From Flavobacteriales bacterium (GTDB lineage Bacteria; Bacteroidota; Bacteroidia; Flavobacteriales_D; Cryomorphaceae): DNA of 64,000 nt. Below, piece after piece: positions 44,003-53,317 of the stretch. Below the pieces are notes generated by a model. That model worked only from the letters and a program-made list of their open reading frames with translations, was not told the DNA's origin and made no database searches. The DNA lies in contig JAKVAV010000013.1 in assembly GCA_022448105.1 (NCBI GenBank), positions 16,605 to 80,604 of the forward strand, written 5' to 3'. The translations under genes were made by a program, and so were the position numbers. Position 1 is the stretch's first letter, and each line of letters begins with the position of its first letter.

Positions 44003-46829
44003 AGAACTTGAATACATAAAGCGTAAATTAGAGAGGGAAAGAAAGGCTAGGCGAAAGGCAGAGGAGATCCTTGAAAGCAAAAGTTTGGAACTTTTTTCCG
44101 CCAATGAAAACCTCCGAAAAGTGAATTCCAGTTTGGAAGAGCTGGTGGCTGAACGCACAAAAGATTTGAAGAGAACAGAATCGAGATTTGAATCAATTGT
44201 TGAAAGTGCAAACGATATTATTTATCGTATTAATCTAGATGGGTTTTTTACCTATGCCAATCCCACTACCCTAAAAACATTTGGTTACTCCCTACAAGAA
44301 ATCAAGGGTAAAAGTTACTTGGATTTTGTTGATAGTCATTATTTGGAAGAGATTAAATCATTTTATACTCAGCAGTTTAAAAATCGAATTACTGGGACAT
44401 ATAAAGAATTTCCCGCCCAGACAAAAAATGGAGAGACTGTTTGGTTGGGACAGAATGTAATCTTCTTATTCAATGAAGAACAAAAACTTGAGCAGATTAG
44501 CGCAGTCGCACGGAATATTACCGACTCTAAAATCTCTCAAATAAGACTGAATAACTTGATTGCTAATCTTCAGTCCGGAGTGTTGCTCGAAGATGAAAAT
44601 CGCAAAATCGCACTTGTCAATAAACGGTTTTGTAACAAGTTCCGGATCTCAGACTCTCCTGAAGAGCTGAGAGGATCAGATTTTAAAGATTCTTTTGAAC
44701 AAATCAAGAGACTTTTTATAGATGAAGAAGCTTTTGCGATTCGAGTTGATGAAATTCTCAAACAACGAAAGCTAGTCTTAAATGATGAAGTGAAGATGAA
44801 AGATGGAAGAATCTTCGAAAGAGATTACATACCAATCTTCATTGAGAATCGATACAGCGGACACTTGTGGAATTATCGAGATGTAACTACACAGCAAAAT
44901 ACAGTAGGCGCTATAAAACGCAGTGAAGAGAAGTACCGCAATATAATTGAAAACATGAATCTCGGACTCTTAGAGGTTGATCAGGACCATAGTGTGAAGT
45001 ATGCCAATCAGAGTTTTTGCGAAATGTCGGGCTATGAGCTAGGTGAGTTATTGGGTGCAAAGGCAACTAATCTTTTTGCGAGGGACGAGAATGTTGCTTT
45101 TATGGATGAGAAAAATGAGTTGAGAGAACAGGGCATTTCAGATGCTTATGAAATTGCAGTGAGTACTAAGAATGGTGACGCCAAATGGTGGTTTATCAGC
45201 GGAGCCCCTTTGTTTGATAAATACGGAATGCAACAAGGTTCAATCGGAATCCACCTCGATATTACCAACCAAAAGCAGCTAGAAAGAGATTTGGTAGAAG
45301 CCAAATTTATTGCTGAAGAATCGGCAAGAGTGAAAGAGATGTTTTTAGCAAATATGAGCCATGAGATCAGAACCCCAATGAATGGTATAGTGGGTATGGC
45401 GAGGCAACTTAGTAAAACAGAACTTAACAAGAATCAAACATTCTATTTAAATATAATACAAAATGCAGCCAATAACTTGTTGGTCATCTTGAATGATATT
45501 CTGGACATCTCAAAAATTGAAGCTGGTAAGCTCGCTATTGAAAAAGTGCCATTTGATTTTAAGAAATCAATCAAGCAAAGTACGATGGTGTTGGTTCCTA
45601 AGGCTGAAGAGAAAGGATTACAATTCGATACAAAAATTGATAAAAATATTTCTTCAGTGCTAATCGGAGACCCATTTAGGTTAAATCAAGTAATGTTAAA
45701 CCTTATAGGCAACGCGATAAAATTCACCGAAAAAGGTTCTGTTCAAGTGATCTGTTCCTTACAAGAAAGCAGAGAAAATGAGCAATTACTGCTTATCCAA
45801 GTAAAGGACAGTGGAATAGGTATTGGTGATGAATATTTAGAAAATATATTTGAAAAGTTTTCTCAAGAAGATCGTGCGACTGCAAGACAATATGGGGGTA
45901 CAGGACTGGGCATGAACATTAGTAAACAACTCGTAGATCTAATGAATGGGAATTTGACCATAGACAGTTCTAAGGGGAAGGGGACTTGCATCAACCTGAC
46001 CATCCCATTTTTGTTACCAAATCAGGAGCAAATATCGGCACAAAAGATAGAGGTAACTGACTATAAGGCTTTAAGGGGAAAAAAAGTTCTTATTGCTGAA
46101 GACAATGAATTGAATCGCTTAGTAATCGAGACTACACTGTTGCACTATGGGATTCAAATGAAGATGGCCAATAACGGTAAAGAAGCCATTTCACTGCTAA
46201 AAAACCAAACCTTTGATTTAATACTAATGGATGTGCAAATGCCTGTTATGGACGGTATGGAAGCTTGCCTCTATATTAGGAAAGTTCTCAAAATGGGTGT
46301 ACCTATCGTCGCGCTTACCGCCAATGTGATTAAGGGTGATAAAGAGAGGTACTTCACTGTTGGAATGAATGATATTGTGTCTAAACCATTTGAAGAAGAA
46401 AAACTACTGGATACACTGCTCAAATGGATTACTGGAAAAGAATCGAAATCAGAAAAGCGAATGAAAGAAAATGCTATGCGAGACAAGAAAGGGTTTTCAT
46501 TGAGAAAACTACATAAAATCAGTAATGGTGATCATGAGTTTGTAGTGAGAATGTTATCTGTATTTTACGAATTGGTGAATGAAACTGTAGAACATCTATG
46601 GCATCATTTGGAGAATTTTGACAAAATGGCTATTTCGAAAGTGGCCCATAAAATCAAACCTAGCTTGGATAATCTTGAGATGACAAATTTGGCAGTCAAA
46701 GCGAGAAAAATTGAAAATTTCTCAACGAAAATTACCAATAAGGCCGAAATGGAGAAGTTGATCGTTGAATTTTGCCATGATCTGCAAGAAGTAGTGAGGA
46801 AAATGAAAATGACCGATAAGGATAATTAA
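43995..46829 (+). CDS. H-NOX-associated hybrid histidine kinase (PAS3-HisKA-HATPase-REC-HPt)
   Basis: A 944-residue cytoplasmic kinase without membrane segments. It begins with a coiled coil (~1-55, KRKLERERKARRKAEEIL), followed by three PAS domains (~60-180, SANDIIYRINLDGFFTYAN; ~182-300; ~312-430, NLGLLEVDQDHSVKYANQ). HisKA has His456 in NMSHEIRTPMNGIVG. The HATPase has NLIGNAIKFTE and GGTGLGMNISKQLV. The C-terminal receiver carries Asp746 in LILMDVQMPVMDG, and an HPt domain carries His885 in VAHKIKPSLDNLEM. The presence of both REC and HPt means a full internal phosphorelay that can hand phosphate to separate receivers. Candidates are the NtrC-type regulator upstream and the single receiver at 25915. 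The lack of its own sensor membrane domain fits regulation by the co-encoded H-NOX. Confidence 0.94.
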   Translation: MSKELEYIKRKLERERKARRKAEEILESKSLELFSANENLRKVNSSLEELVAERTKDLKRTESRFESIVESANDIIYRINLDGFFTYANPTTLKTFGYSLQEIKGKSYLDFVDSHYLEEIKSFYTQQFKNRITGTYKEFPAQTKNGETVWLGQNVIFLFNEEQKLEQISAVARNITDSKISQIRLNNLIANLQSGVLLEDENRKIALVNKRFCNKFRISDSPEELRGSDFKDSFEQIKRLFIDEEAFAIRVDEILKQRKLVLNDEVKMKDGRIFERDYIPIFIENRYSGHLWNYRDVTTQQNTVGAIKRSEEKYRNIIENMNLGLLEVDQDHSVKYANQSFCEMSGYELGELLGAKATNLFARDENVAFMDEKNELREQGISDAYEIAVSTKNGDAKWWFISGAPLFDKYGMQQGSIGIHLDITNQKQLERDLVEAKFIAEESARVKEMFLANMSHEIRTPMNGIVGMARQLSKTELNKNQTFYLNIIQNAANNLLVILNDILDISKIEAGKLAIEKVPFDFKKSIKQSTMVLVPKAEEKGLQFDTKIDKNISSVLIGDPFRLNQVMLNLIGNAIKFTEKGSVQVICSLQESRENEQLLLIQVKDSGIGIGDEYLENIFEKFSQEDRATARQYGGTGLGMNISKQLVDLMNGNLTIDSSKGKGTCINLTIPFLLPNQEQISAQKIEVTDYKALRGKKVLIAEDNELNRLVIETTLLHYGIQMKMANNGKEAISLLKNQTFDLILMDVQMPVMDGMEACLYIRKVLKMGVPIVALTANVIKGDKERYFTVGMNDIVSKPFEEEKLLDTLLKWITGKESKSEKRMKENAMRDKKGFSLRKLHKISNGDHEFVVRMLSVFYELVNETVEHLWHHLENFDKMAISKVAHKIKPSLDNLEMTNLAVKARKIENFSTKITNKAEMEKLIVEFCHDLQEVVRKMKMTDKDN

Positions 46830-46936
46830 GAAGTCTACATCATTTGTACTATAGACTGGCTTTGGGCTTGCGTGTTTAGTTCAATTATGCCGCAAAAACA
46901 GAGGTCAGCTCTTTTTTGACTTAGACTATAGCTGGT

Positions 46937-47140
46937 TCAGTTCAAGAGGATCAGCGCACATACTGCGATGGTCATGAGTAGATCATTACGAAGTGGCACC
47001 TTTTCTCGCGGTATTCGAGAATTACTGCAAAGAGGATTATCGTAATTGAAATTTACACCACTTTCATAAAGAACACTATAAAAGACATGCTCATCTCCGT
47101 CTGATGTGAAGGTTGAAATAGTGTCTCGAAGTAAAGATGG
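46937..47140 (-). pseudogene. possible gene remnant between the hybrid kinase and a T9SS gene
   Basis: On the minus strand about 67 codons stay open between a TAA (47141-47143) and the TGA at 46937-46939, with protein-like sequence such as SDGDEHVFYSVLYESGV and ending TIAVCALILLN. There is no usable start at the front. It resembles the tail of a lost gene, but no family was recognised. The surrounding 46830-47194 gap otherwise holds only a weak 6-base hairpin just after the kinase gene (46832-46857). Confidence 0.3.
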
Positions 47141-47194
47141 TTAAAAAATGTACGTTCGATTATTCAATTTATGAAGCACCCATTATTCGATAGC

Positions 47195-48745
47195 TCAGTC
47201 TTTAACGAACCGAATGTGTTCGATTACTTCAATAGTCCGAACAGAAAGGACGTACAAACCCGGAGGAATGTCTGACACATCAATCTTCTGAGAAGTTGAT
47301 TCAGGCCATTCTTTTATCAACATTCCATTTGAAGTGCGAATGGCAATTTTTTTAATGTCCATATCTTCTCTTAAACCAACTTCCAAGTAATTTTTAACAG
47401 GGTTTGGGAACACGTAAAACTTGGACTGATCAGATATGTCTCTGGCGCTCAAGAAGGATCCTTGAAATTTTGCCGTCAAAAGGGATCCTTGTTCACTATC
47501 CATCCCCATACCATCGAGGATTAGGGAACCGTTAATCAAGGCGGTAATATAAAATACATCCACTCCTTCGACATGAATCGATAAACCTGTGTCAGAATTA
47601 ATCGAGCCAAATGTCTTAGCCCAACGCATATCGCCGTCAGGGTTATATGAAGCGATAAAGACATCGCGCATCCCCTGATTTTCTGTGCTTATACTTGAGG
47701 ACCATGGAATATCATTTCCTTGAACATAACCGATCAAATAAGTATTTCCTTCCACATCAACATCCATGGCAGATTGTTGAGATGGACCAGCTCCATACCA
47801 ACCTTCATTGCTTGGAACTTCTTGGACCCAGTTAAATTCATCGGCCGTTATGCGCGTGTGGAAGAAGTCGAAACCGATACTGTTTGGGCCTTCAAAATCA
47901 AGCTCACCAAAATCAGGTGTGATCCATGTACCACCATACCAGTATGCTGTCTCATCGTCACTCCATCCAAATGAATGAGTGCAAGAAACGTCTTCAATTA
48001 ACTTATACCATTCTAAGTTTAAATCGATATCGAATGACATGATATAGGCATTATACGAATCAGGAATATTGATTTCAACTCCATCAATAACCACAGCTTC
48101 AGAGCATGAACCTAGCAGCAAGAATCCTTGACCATTATCCTTTTCTTCAATGTTACGTACACGGCCTATGTGATCTAATGGCTTCGTCTCAATCAACTGC
48201 CCATCAATGTCAATTATTTTCAAATCAACGGATACACCAGAACCAACTTGTTCCGTGTAAATCATGTTTCCTTCCGAAGTAATGCAGGAGCTGGAAACTT
48301 CTTCATCCCCAAGAGAAGTATACGAAAAGGTCCCTTGCGGACTCCTCCTAACGAAAAAGTTCTCGCTAAATCCACTGGTCGCATTGACCCACACTTCATC
48401 GAGCTGCAAACTGTCCTTGATGATAATGTGCATTAAAAGTTCTTCGTTTATCGATTTAAACGATTCGACATGTCCTTTTCCGTTCAAAATCACTTCTTCA
48501 ATTAGAATACCATTAGTTCCGAAATTTCGAAACAGTAAACTTCCGTATTCTTTATCAGCAGCGATGTCCTGATTGGCGTCTAATGAAGCAACCCATATTC
48601 CATCAACTGCACTAGTTATGGGTGCGTGAAAAAATTGACTGTTTAAAAAGTTATTTGGAACAGTCAAGTCAAACCAGTCTAGGGTCTGACCGACAGAGTT
48701 CGTCGCGAGGGAAATAAAAAATGTCGCAAGTAGATTCCTAAGCAT
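47195..48745 (-). CDS. T9SS-exported protein of unknown function
   Basis: A 516-residue exported protein: short N-terminal signal (LLATFFISLATNSVGQ), a beta-rich body of ~420 residues without known catalytic motifs, and a C-terminal type A T9SS sorting domain (FYVFPNPVKNYLEVGL ... ISDIPPGLYVLSVRT-like ending, final RFVKD). The body has recurring YWYGGTWITPDFG- and KIIDIDGQLIETK-type segments typical of SBBP/kelch-like beta-propeller proteins of Bacteroidota. It should be surface-attached or released. A 22-base perfect palindrome lies 55 bases upstream of its start. Confidence 0.75.
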   Translation of the reverse strand: MLRNLLATFFISLATNSVGQTLDWFDLTVPNNFLNSQFFHAPITSAVDGIWVASLDANQDIAADKEYGSLLFRNFGTNGILIEEVILNGKGHVESFKSINEELLMHIIIKDSLQLDEVWVNATSGFSENFFVRRSPQGTFSYTSLGDEEVSSSCITSEGNMIYTEQVGSGVSVDLKIIDIDGQLIETKPLDHIGRVRNIEEKDNGQGFLLLGSCSEAVVIDGVEINIPDSYNAYIMSFDIDLNLEWYKLIEDVSCTHSFGWSDDETAYWYGGTWITPDFGELDFEGPNSIGFDFFHTRITADEFNWVQEVPSNEGWYGAGPSQQSAMDVDVEGNTYLIGYVQGNDIPWSSSISTENQGMRDVFIASYNPDGDMRWAKTFGSINSDTGLSIHVEGVDVFYITALINGSLILDGMGMDSEQGSLLTAKFQGSFLSARDISDQSKFYVFPNPVKNYLEVGLREDMDIKKIAIRTSNGMLIKEWPESTSQKIDVSDIPPGLYVLSVRTIEVIEHIRFVKD

Positions 48746-48799
48746 CGGTTGTGTTTCTCTATTTGTAATAGGGCAATGTGACCCACCCCATGTAATCCA

Positions 48800-48821
48800 G
48801 TAGGTTTTAGCTAAAACCTAC
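48800..48821. promoter_or_regulatory. 22-base perfect palindrome upstream of the T9SS gene
   Basis: GTAGGTTTTAG (48800-48810) is directly followed by its exact reverse complement CTAAAACCTAC (48811-48821), with no spacer. It stands 55 bases upstream of the minus-strand T9SS gene. A zero-loop dyad of this length fits a dimeric regulator's operator. It is also downstream of the GAF kinase gene, so a cruciform terminator is possible but lacks a T-run. Confidence 0.55.
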
Positions 48822-49022
48822 AACCTTCTTTTACAATGTACATAAAAGTTTTCTTTTGGCATTACGGATGGAAAACAAACAGTTACAGAGTTATCAATAA
48901 AAATCAAAAGTTATGAGTCTCCACCACTCCTCTTTTTCATCAACTAATGTAGCTTACTTTAACTGGAATCCCCCTAAGGATGGTGGAATATACAACGCTA
49001 TGCTTTCAACGTGCCGCGCGCC

Positions 49023-49058
49023 GCGTAATTTTCGACTTAAGCGTAATTTTGGACTTAA
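49023..49058. repeat. two-copy 18-base tandem repeat
   Basis: GCGTAATTTTCGACTTAA (49023-49040) is followed directly by GCGTAATTTTGGACTTAA (49041-49058), 17 of 18 identical. It lies just beyond the 3' end of the GAF kinase gene. It is probably a slippage product. Confidence 0.8.
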
Positions 49059-49074
49059 CTGATACTACAATATG

Positions 49075-50277
49075 TTATTTTTCGATGCGAAATATAAATG
49101 TTAAGCCATCCCCCTGCTGAGATTTAATTTCTATTGACCCTTTTAGAGCCAAGACTAATTTCTTTACAGTTGCGAGCCCAATACCGTTGCCAGACTCACC
49201 AAACTGATCTTTTTCGTTGAGGACCGAAAATATTTCGAACATTTTGTCTTGCTTGTCCTTCGGTATGCCTGGTCCGTTATCTTGGACATAAAAATCATAG
49301 AAAGACTTGTCTTCTGAAACTCCAATCTCGATTATCGCGCAATCTTTATCATTATACTTAATTGCATTTGATACCACATTAATCAATATCTGTTCAATCG
49401 CCGTTCTATTTGCATGAATATGCTCAAGCTTAGAATTCAGGGTAATCACAGCTTCCGTATCGAAAGAGAAAAGGCCTATGATGTCGTCCTTTAAGGTCTC
49501 TAGGTCAATAAATGTTTTTTCCTCTTTTAATATGATAGCATTTTTACTGTATTGTAGTAAACCGTCAATAAACTTTTTTAGTTTTCTAGATGAATGCTTA
49601 ATGTGTTCTAAAATTTCATGGCCTTTTTGGTGGACTGAGTCGCCGTAATTGTTTATAAATAAGTTTATTAAGCTGGTTATGTTATTGAGTGGCGACTTCA
49701 GATCGTGCGCTGCTATGTAAGCAAATCGTTCAAGTTCATCATTTTTCTCTTCCAAATTGAGCAGTGCTTGTTCAAGCAATCTCTCGCTTTTTCTAAGTTC
49801 GAGTAAATTCATTACTTGATTTGCCAGAGCAGATAAGGATTTTATTTGGACTTGGCTTAAAAGTTTAGGCTTATGGTCAATAACGCATAAAGTGCCAAGA
49901 GGAAATCCATTTTTACTTACTAAGGGGACACCTGCGTAGAATATTACTCTGGGATCACCAGTTACCAGTGGGTTGTCGTGAAAACGTTCATCTTTGCGGG
50001 AATCCTGAACAATTAAAACATTGTCGGGGCTGTTGATGGCATGTGCGCAAAAAGCATACTCTTTGGGTGTCTCTTTGGCCGCAAGACCGTGATTAGACAT
50101 AAACCATTGACGTTTATCATCTACTAAGCTAACAAGAGAGATAGGGGTATCGCAAATTTCTGAGGCAATAGTGGTTATATTATCATAATCCGCTTCGCTA
50201 AGTGTATCTAATACACTATATGACAATAAATCCTGTAGTCTTTCTTTCTCATTTTTAGGTAATTCTGGTTCTATCAT
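49075..50277 (-). CDS. GAF-domain sensor histidine kinase
   Basis: A 400-residue soluble kinase. The N-terminal GAF domain (~20-165) has the family pattern PISLVSLVDDKRQWFMSNHG, FYAGVPLVSKNGFPLGTLCV. A short coiled coil (LLEQALLNLEEKNDELERF) leads to HisKA with the phosphoacceptor His in AAHDLKSPLNNI. The HATPase has NVVSNAIKYND, VQDNGPGIPKDKQD and GNGIGLATVKKLV. No membrane segment is seen, so it senses an intracellular signal or a bound small molecule. No response regulator is adjacent, making it an orphan kinase. The large AT-rich gap lies directly upstream and should contain its promoter. Confidence 0.92.
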   Translation of the reverse strand: MIEPELPKNEKERLQDLLSYSVLDTLSEADYDNITTIASEICDTPISLVSLVDDKRQWFMSNHGLAAKETPKEYAFCAHAINSPDNVLIVQDSRKDERFHDNPLVTGDPRVIFYAGVPLVSKNGFPLGTLCVIDHKPKLLSQVQIKSLSALANQVMNLLELRKSERLLEQALLNLEEKNDELERFAYIAAHDLKSPLNNITSLINLFINNYGDSVHQKGHEILEHIKHSSRKLKKFIDGLLQYSKNAIILKEEKTFIDLETLKDDIIGLFSFDTEAVITLNSKLEHIHANRTAIEQILINVVSNAIKYNDKDCAIIEIGVSEDKSFYDFYVQDNGPGIPKDKQDKMFEIFSVLNEKDQFGESGNGIGLATVKKLVLALKGSIEIKSQQGDGLTFIFRIEK

Positions 50278-51330
50278 TCAGCTTTAGTTATTGCCATCGA
50301 TCTCAGCTCCGGCCTGTGAAGGGAGCCAAAAGTAAAGGAATTTTCCAATAAATAGTTATCCAAAATATTTTATTTCAAAATTTAATTCGTAAACGACTTT
50401 AGTTATTAACGCGTTTGACCATATTATTTTATAATTATATCTTATCACAGGTGGGTTTATAAATTATTTTATTCGGCATTTAGATTCCATTATTTTCTAT
50501 TTTATATATCTATTATTTTGTGCATATTAATTGTTGAAAATATTTATACATATAACAGGATTTTTATATATGTATTATTTTAAGTTGTTAATTATTTAGG
50601 TGTAGTTGTATAATATTAAATCTAATTTGATAATGATCCTATTAAATTTATTTCAAAATTAGTGTAATCCTATAAAAGAAAGATAATTTGTAATTTGTGT
50701 TTGGGATTTTAATTCTCTGAAATATAATTTTTTTGGTACTTATATTTGTATGAATCGACCTAATTTGAAAATGACACAATTTTGAAGTGTTGGGGATTAT
50801 GTTTATACGAAATATATTGGATTTAATATTTTCAATTAAAAATAATTAAGTATTTTGATTCTTGTATATTCGATTTTATTAATGGGTGATGGTTAAGTTT
50901 GCATAGTTTACAGAGTCTAAAAATTTGTGTAAATAATTTTACGTGATTATCCTGTTGGAAAGGGGTTAATCTAGGTGCAATTCTTAATTTTCCTTATCCG
51001 TTTTGGGGGCAGAGATCAGCTGTGAAATGCAAAGGCTGGTTTCGGCACTTCATTTTATTCATTTGAAGAATGTAAGAGTAAATCTTACATTTTGTGTTAT
51101 TGTGGATGCTGAGAAATTTTAATTCTCGCTTGAGGGCATCTCTTTAACTGATTTTTTACTTATTCTTTTTCTCGGAGCAACGTTCCCGATGATTGATGGT
51201 AGAAAGGTCAGTAATTAGCAGGAGCTGGTCTTTAAGTTGCTCTTCCTCCTGTATCTACTTTAATGAACCCAAAACAATGGAATTCTCACCATTAATTTTC
51301 TTACTTTAGTTGTTTGAACAACTTAATAGA
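50278..51330. other. long AT-rich intergenic region
   Basis: About 1.05 kb without a gene, between the divergently transcribed GAF kinase and MbnP genes. The part 50330-50950 is strikingly AT-rich (runs such as TATTTTATAATTATATC), far richer than the flanking genes. It has no long open frame. A hairpin at 51069-51091 is listed separately. The region may be a nucleoid-protein binding site, or decayed DNA. Confidence 0.6.
51069..51091. repeat. 9-base inverted repeat upstream of the MbnP gene
   Basis: AATGTAAGA (51069-51077) and TCTTACATT (51083-51091) are exact reverse complements around the loop GTAAA, extendable by two pairs including one G-T. It may be an operator or a weak terminator. It lies about 240 bases upstream of the MbnP start. 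Confidence 0.5.
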
Positions 51331-52287
51331 ATGAAGAGATTACTATTATTTTTAGTTGCCTCGATAGCTCTTTCGGTGAACGCGCAAACTACCCTTCAGA
51401 TTGCAGTGGAACATAGAGTGAATGGAGAAGAGTTTACATGGGAATCTATTATTCAGAACAATTTAGGTATGGACTTTACCATATCCAGATTTGAATATTA
51501 TATGTCTGGTTTTAGCATCACTCACGATGGTGGTACGGTAACGGCATTTGACGAGGTTTATGGATTGTTCAACATTAATGTGTCTGACATTCTGGAATTG
51601 GGCCAAATAAATGCTGAAAATATAGAGATGATCAGTTTTTACATTGGCGTTGATGAGCAAAATAATCATGCAGATCCTGCTATTTGGCCGGCAGGTCATC
51701 CATTAGCTCCTCGATTTCCCTCAATGCACTGGGGATGGGCCGCAGGTTACCGGTTTGTCGCTTTGGAGGGAGAACTTAGTCAGCTGCAAGAAGAGTACAG
51801 TATTCATGGATTGGGTGATCAAAATTACTTCCGTCTAGATTTAGAAGTCGATATCGATGTGTCAGGGGATATCCTCACAGTTCCTATTATCGCCGATGTG
51901 GAAAATACTATGACTGATGTAAACCTTAACGAAACTGTTTTTTCGCATGGTGAAGCTGGTCTTGCACAACAAGTTCTAGTCAATATGAATACCGACGTTT
52001 TCAGAATTGGAGATCTTTCTGTTCTGGCTACTGAATGGGCTGAGAACATCGATCTTCAGGTTTATCCTAATCCATCCTCAGGAGGTGAGTTTTACGCTGT
52101 TTTTGATCACCGTATAGACAATTTGAGCCTCTCCATAGCCGATATTCAAGGAAAACAGCTGGTAAAAGATGTTCAAGTCGTTTCTGGCCAAGCCATTGAT
52201 ATTTCTAGGTTCCAACGAGGGCTTTATCTCGTCAGTTTTTTTGTAAATGCTGAACTACAAGAAGTCAGAAAACTTCTGGTTCACTAA
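51331..52287 (+). CDS. MbnP-family copper-binding protein with T9SS tail
   Basis: A 318-residue exported protein; the start at 51331 gives the signal MKRLLLFLVASIALSVNAQ, and an ATG seven codons upstream would only lengthen it. The body carries the MbnP hallmarks: FYIGVDEQNNHADPAIWP, HPLAP (His123), SMHWGWAAGYRFVALEG with His133, Trp134 and Trp136. In characterised MbnP proteins a partner MbnH diheme enzyme oxidises a tryptophan to kynurenine, which is needed for copper binding. The C-terminal ~75 residues are a type A T9SS sorting domain (LQVYPNPSSGGEF ... FQRGLYLVSF), so this MbnP is sent to the surface or outside, unlike periplasmic MbnP. It heads a three-gene operon with two diheme peroxidases. 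Confidence 0.9.
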   Translation: MKRLLLFLVASIALSVNAQTTLQIAVEHRVNGEEFTWESIIQNNLGMDFTISRFEYYMSGFSITHDGGTVTAFDEVYGLFNINVSDILELGQINAENIEMISFYIGVDEQNNHADPAIWPAGHPLAPRFPSMHWGWAAGYRFVALEGELSQLQEEYSIHGLGDQNYFRLDLEVDIDVSGDILTVPIIADVENTMTDVNLNETVFSHGEAGLAQQVLVNMNTDVFRIGDLSVLATEWAENIDLQVYPNPSSGGEFYAVFDHRIDNLSLSIADIQGKQLVKDVQVVSGQAIDISRFQRGLYLVSFFVNAELQEVRKLLVH

Positions 52288-53317
52288 TTTGGGTTGTTTG
52301 AGTAAAATTACTTCAGTTTTCTTGTTAAGCATGATCTTTATGGCATGTGAGGATGACGACGCGCCAGCCGATACCTTTACAGAGTCAATGTTTGTTGAGA
52401 TTCCTGATGGCTTTCCAGCCCTTGATTTTCCCGAGGACAATGCCTTTTCAGAAGAGAGATACGTATTGGGCAAAAAACTTTTTTTCGATCCCATCTTATC
52501 GAGAGACTCTTCTGTTAGTTGTGGTTCTTGTCATCGACCCTCGCGAGCCTTTGGAGATATGGTACCATTGAGCAATGGCGTTGGAGGTGCGATTGGCAAT
52601 AGAAATTCTCCTTCATTGGCTAATATTGGTTATCACCCATATTTTCTTAGAGAAGGCGGTGTACCTACTTTAGAAATGCAAGTGCTCGTTCCCATTCAAG
52701 AGCACAGTGAGTTTGATTTCAATGTAGTTCTGATTGCTGAGCGTTTAGCCCATGATCCTATCTACACAGCGATGTGTCAGAAAGCATATGGGAGAGATCC
52801 TGACCCATTTTGTATAACCAGAGCCATCTCTACATTTGAGAGAACGCTTGTTAGCGGGGACTCTCGCTACGATCAATATGCTTTTCAGGGTGACATCTCC
52901 GCCTTAACCTCTGCGGAGATCAATGGCATGGATCTCTTTTTTAGCGAAGATTTGGCCTGTTCGTCGTGCCACTCTGGATTTAATTTTACCAATTATTCAT
53001 TTGAGAATAATGGCCTTTATGAAGTGTATTTGGACAAAGGTAGAGCACTTTTAACCAATCAGCCGGACGATGAAGCACTTTTTAAGGTTCCTACCCTCCG
53101 TAACGTTGGACTTACCGCACCTTACATGCACGATGGCTCTATGGAGACTCTTCTTGAAGTCATTCTTCATTATGAATCTGGTGGCGTTAAGCACGTGAAT
53201 AAATCCCCTGAGGTAAAAGGTTTCGAGCTGACCAATCAAGAGCGAAAAGACTTAATTGCTTTCTTGAATTCACTCTCTGATTACGAATTTATAAACGATC
53301 CAAATCATCAACCGTGA
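52247..53317 (+). CDS. MbnH/MauG-like diheme cytochrome c peroxidase, lipoprotein (first copy)
   Basis: A 356-residue c-type diheme enzyme of the CcpA/MauG superfamily. Two haem-attachment sites are present: C92-G-S-C95-H96 and C238-S-S-C241-H242. The lipobox MIFMAC anchors it to a membrane, and the following acidic stretch (EDDD) is typical of exported Bacteroidota lipoproteins. It has the usual family segments LGKKLFFDPILSRD, NRNSPSLANIGYHP and LRNVGLTAPYMHDGSM. The ATG used overlaps the MbnP gene by 41 bases; a start nearer the lipobox is possible. Together with MbnP it is expected to carry out oxidative Trp modification. Confidence 0.9.
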   Translation: MLNYKKSENFWFTNLGCLSKITSVFLLSMIFMACEDDDAPADTFTESMFVEIPDGFPALDFPEDNAFSEERYVLGKKLFFDPILSRDSSVSCGSCHRPSRAFGDMVPLSNGVGGAIGNRNSPSLANIGYHPYFLREGGVPTLEMQVLVPIQEHSEFDFNVVLIAERLAHDPIYTAMCQKAYGRDPDPFCITRAISTFERTLVSGDSRYDQYAFQGDISALTSAEINGMDLFFSEDLACSSCHSGFNFTNYSFENNGLYEVYLDKGRALLTNQPDDEALFKVPTLRNVGLTAPYMHDGSMETLLEVILHYESGGVKHVNKSPEVKGFELTNQERKDLIAFLNSLSDYEFINDPNHQP

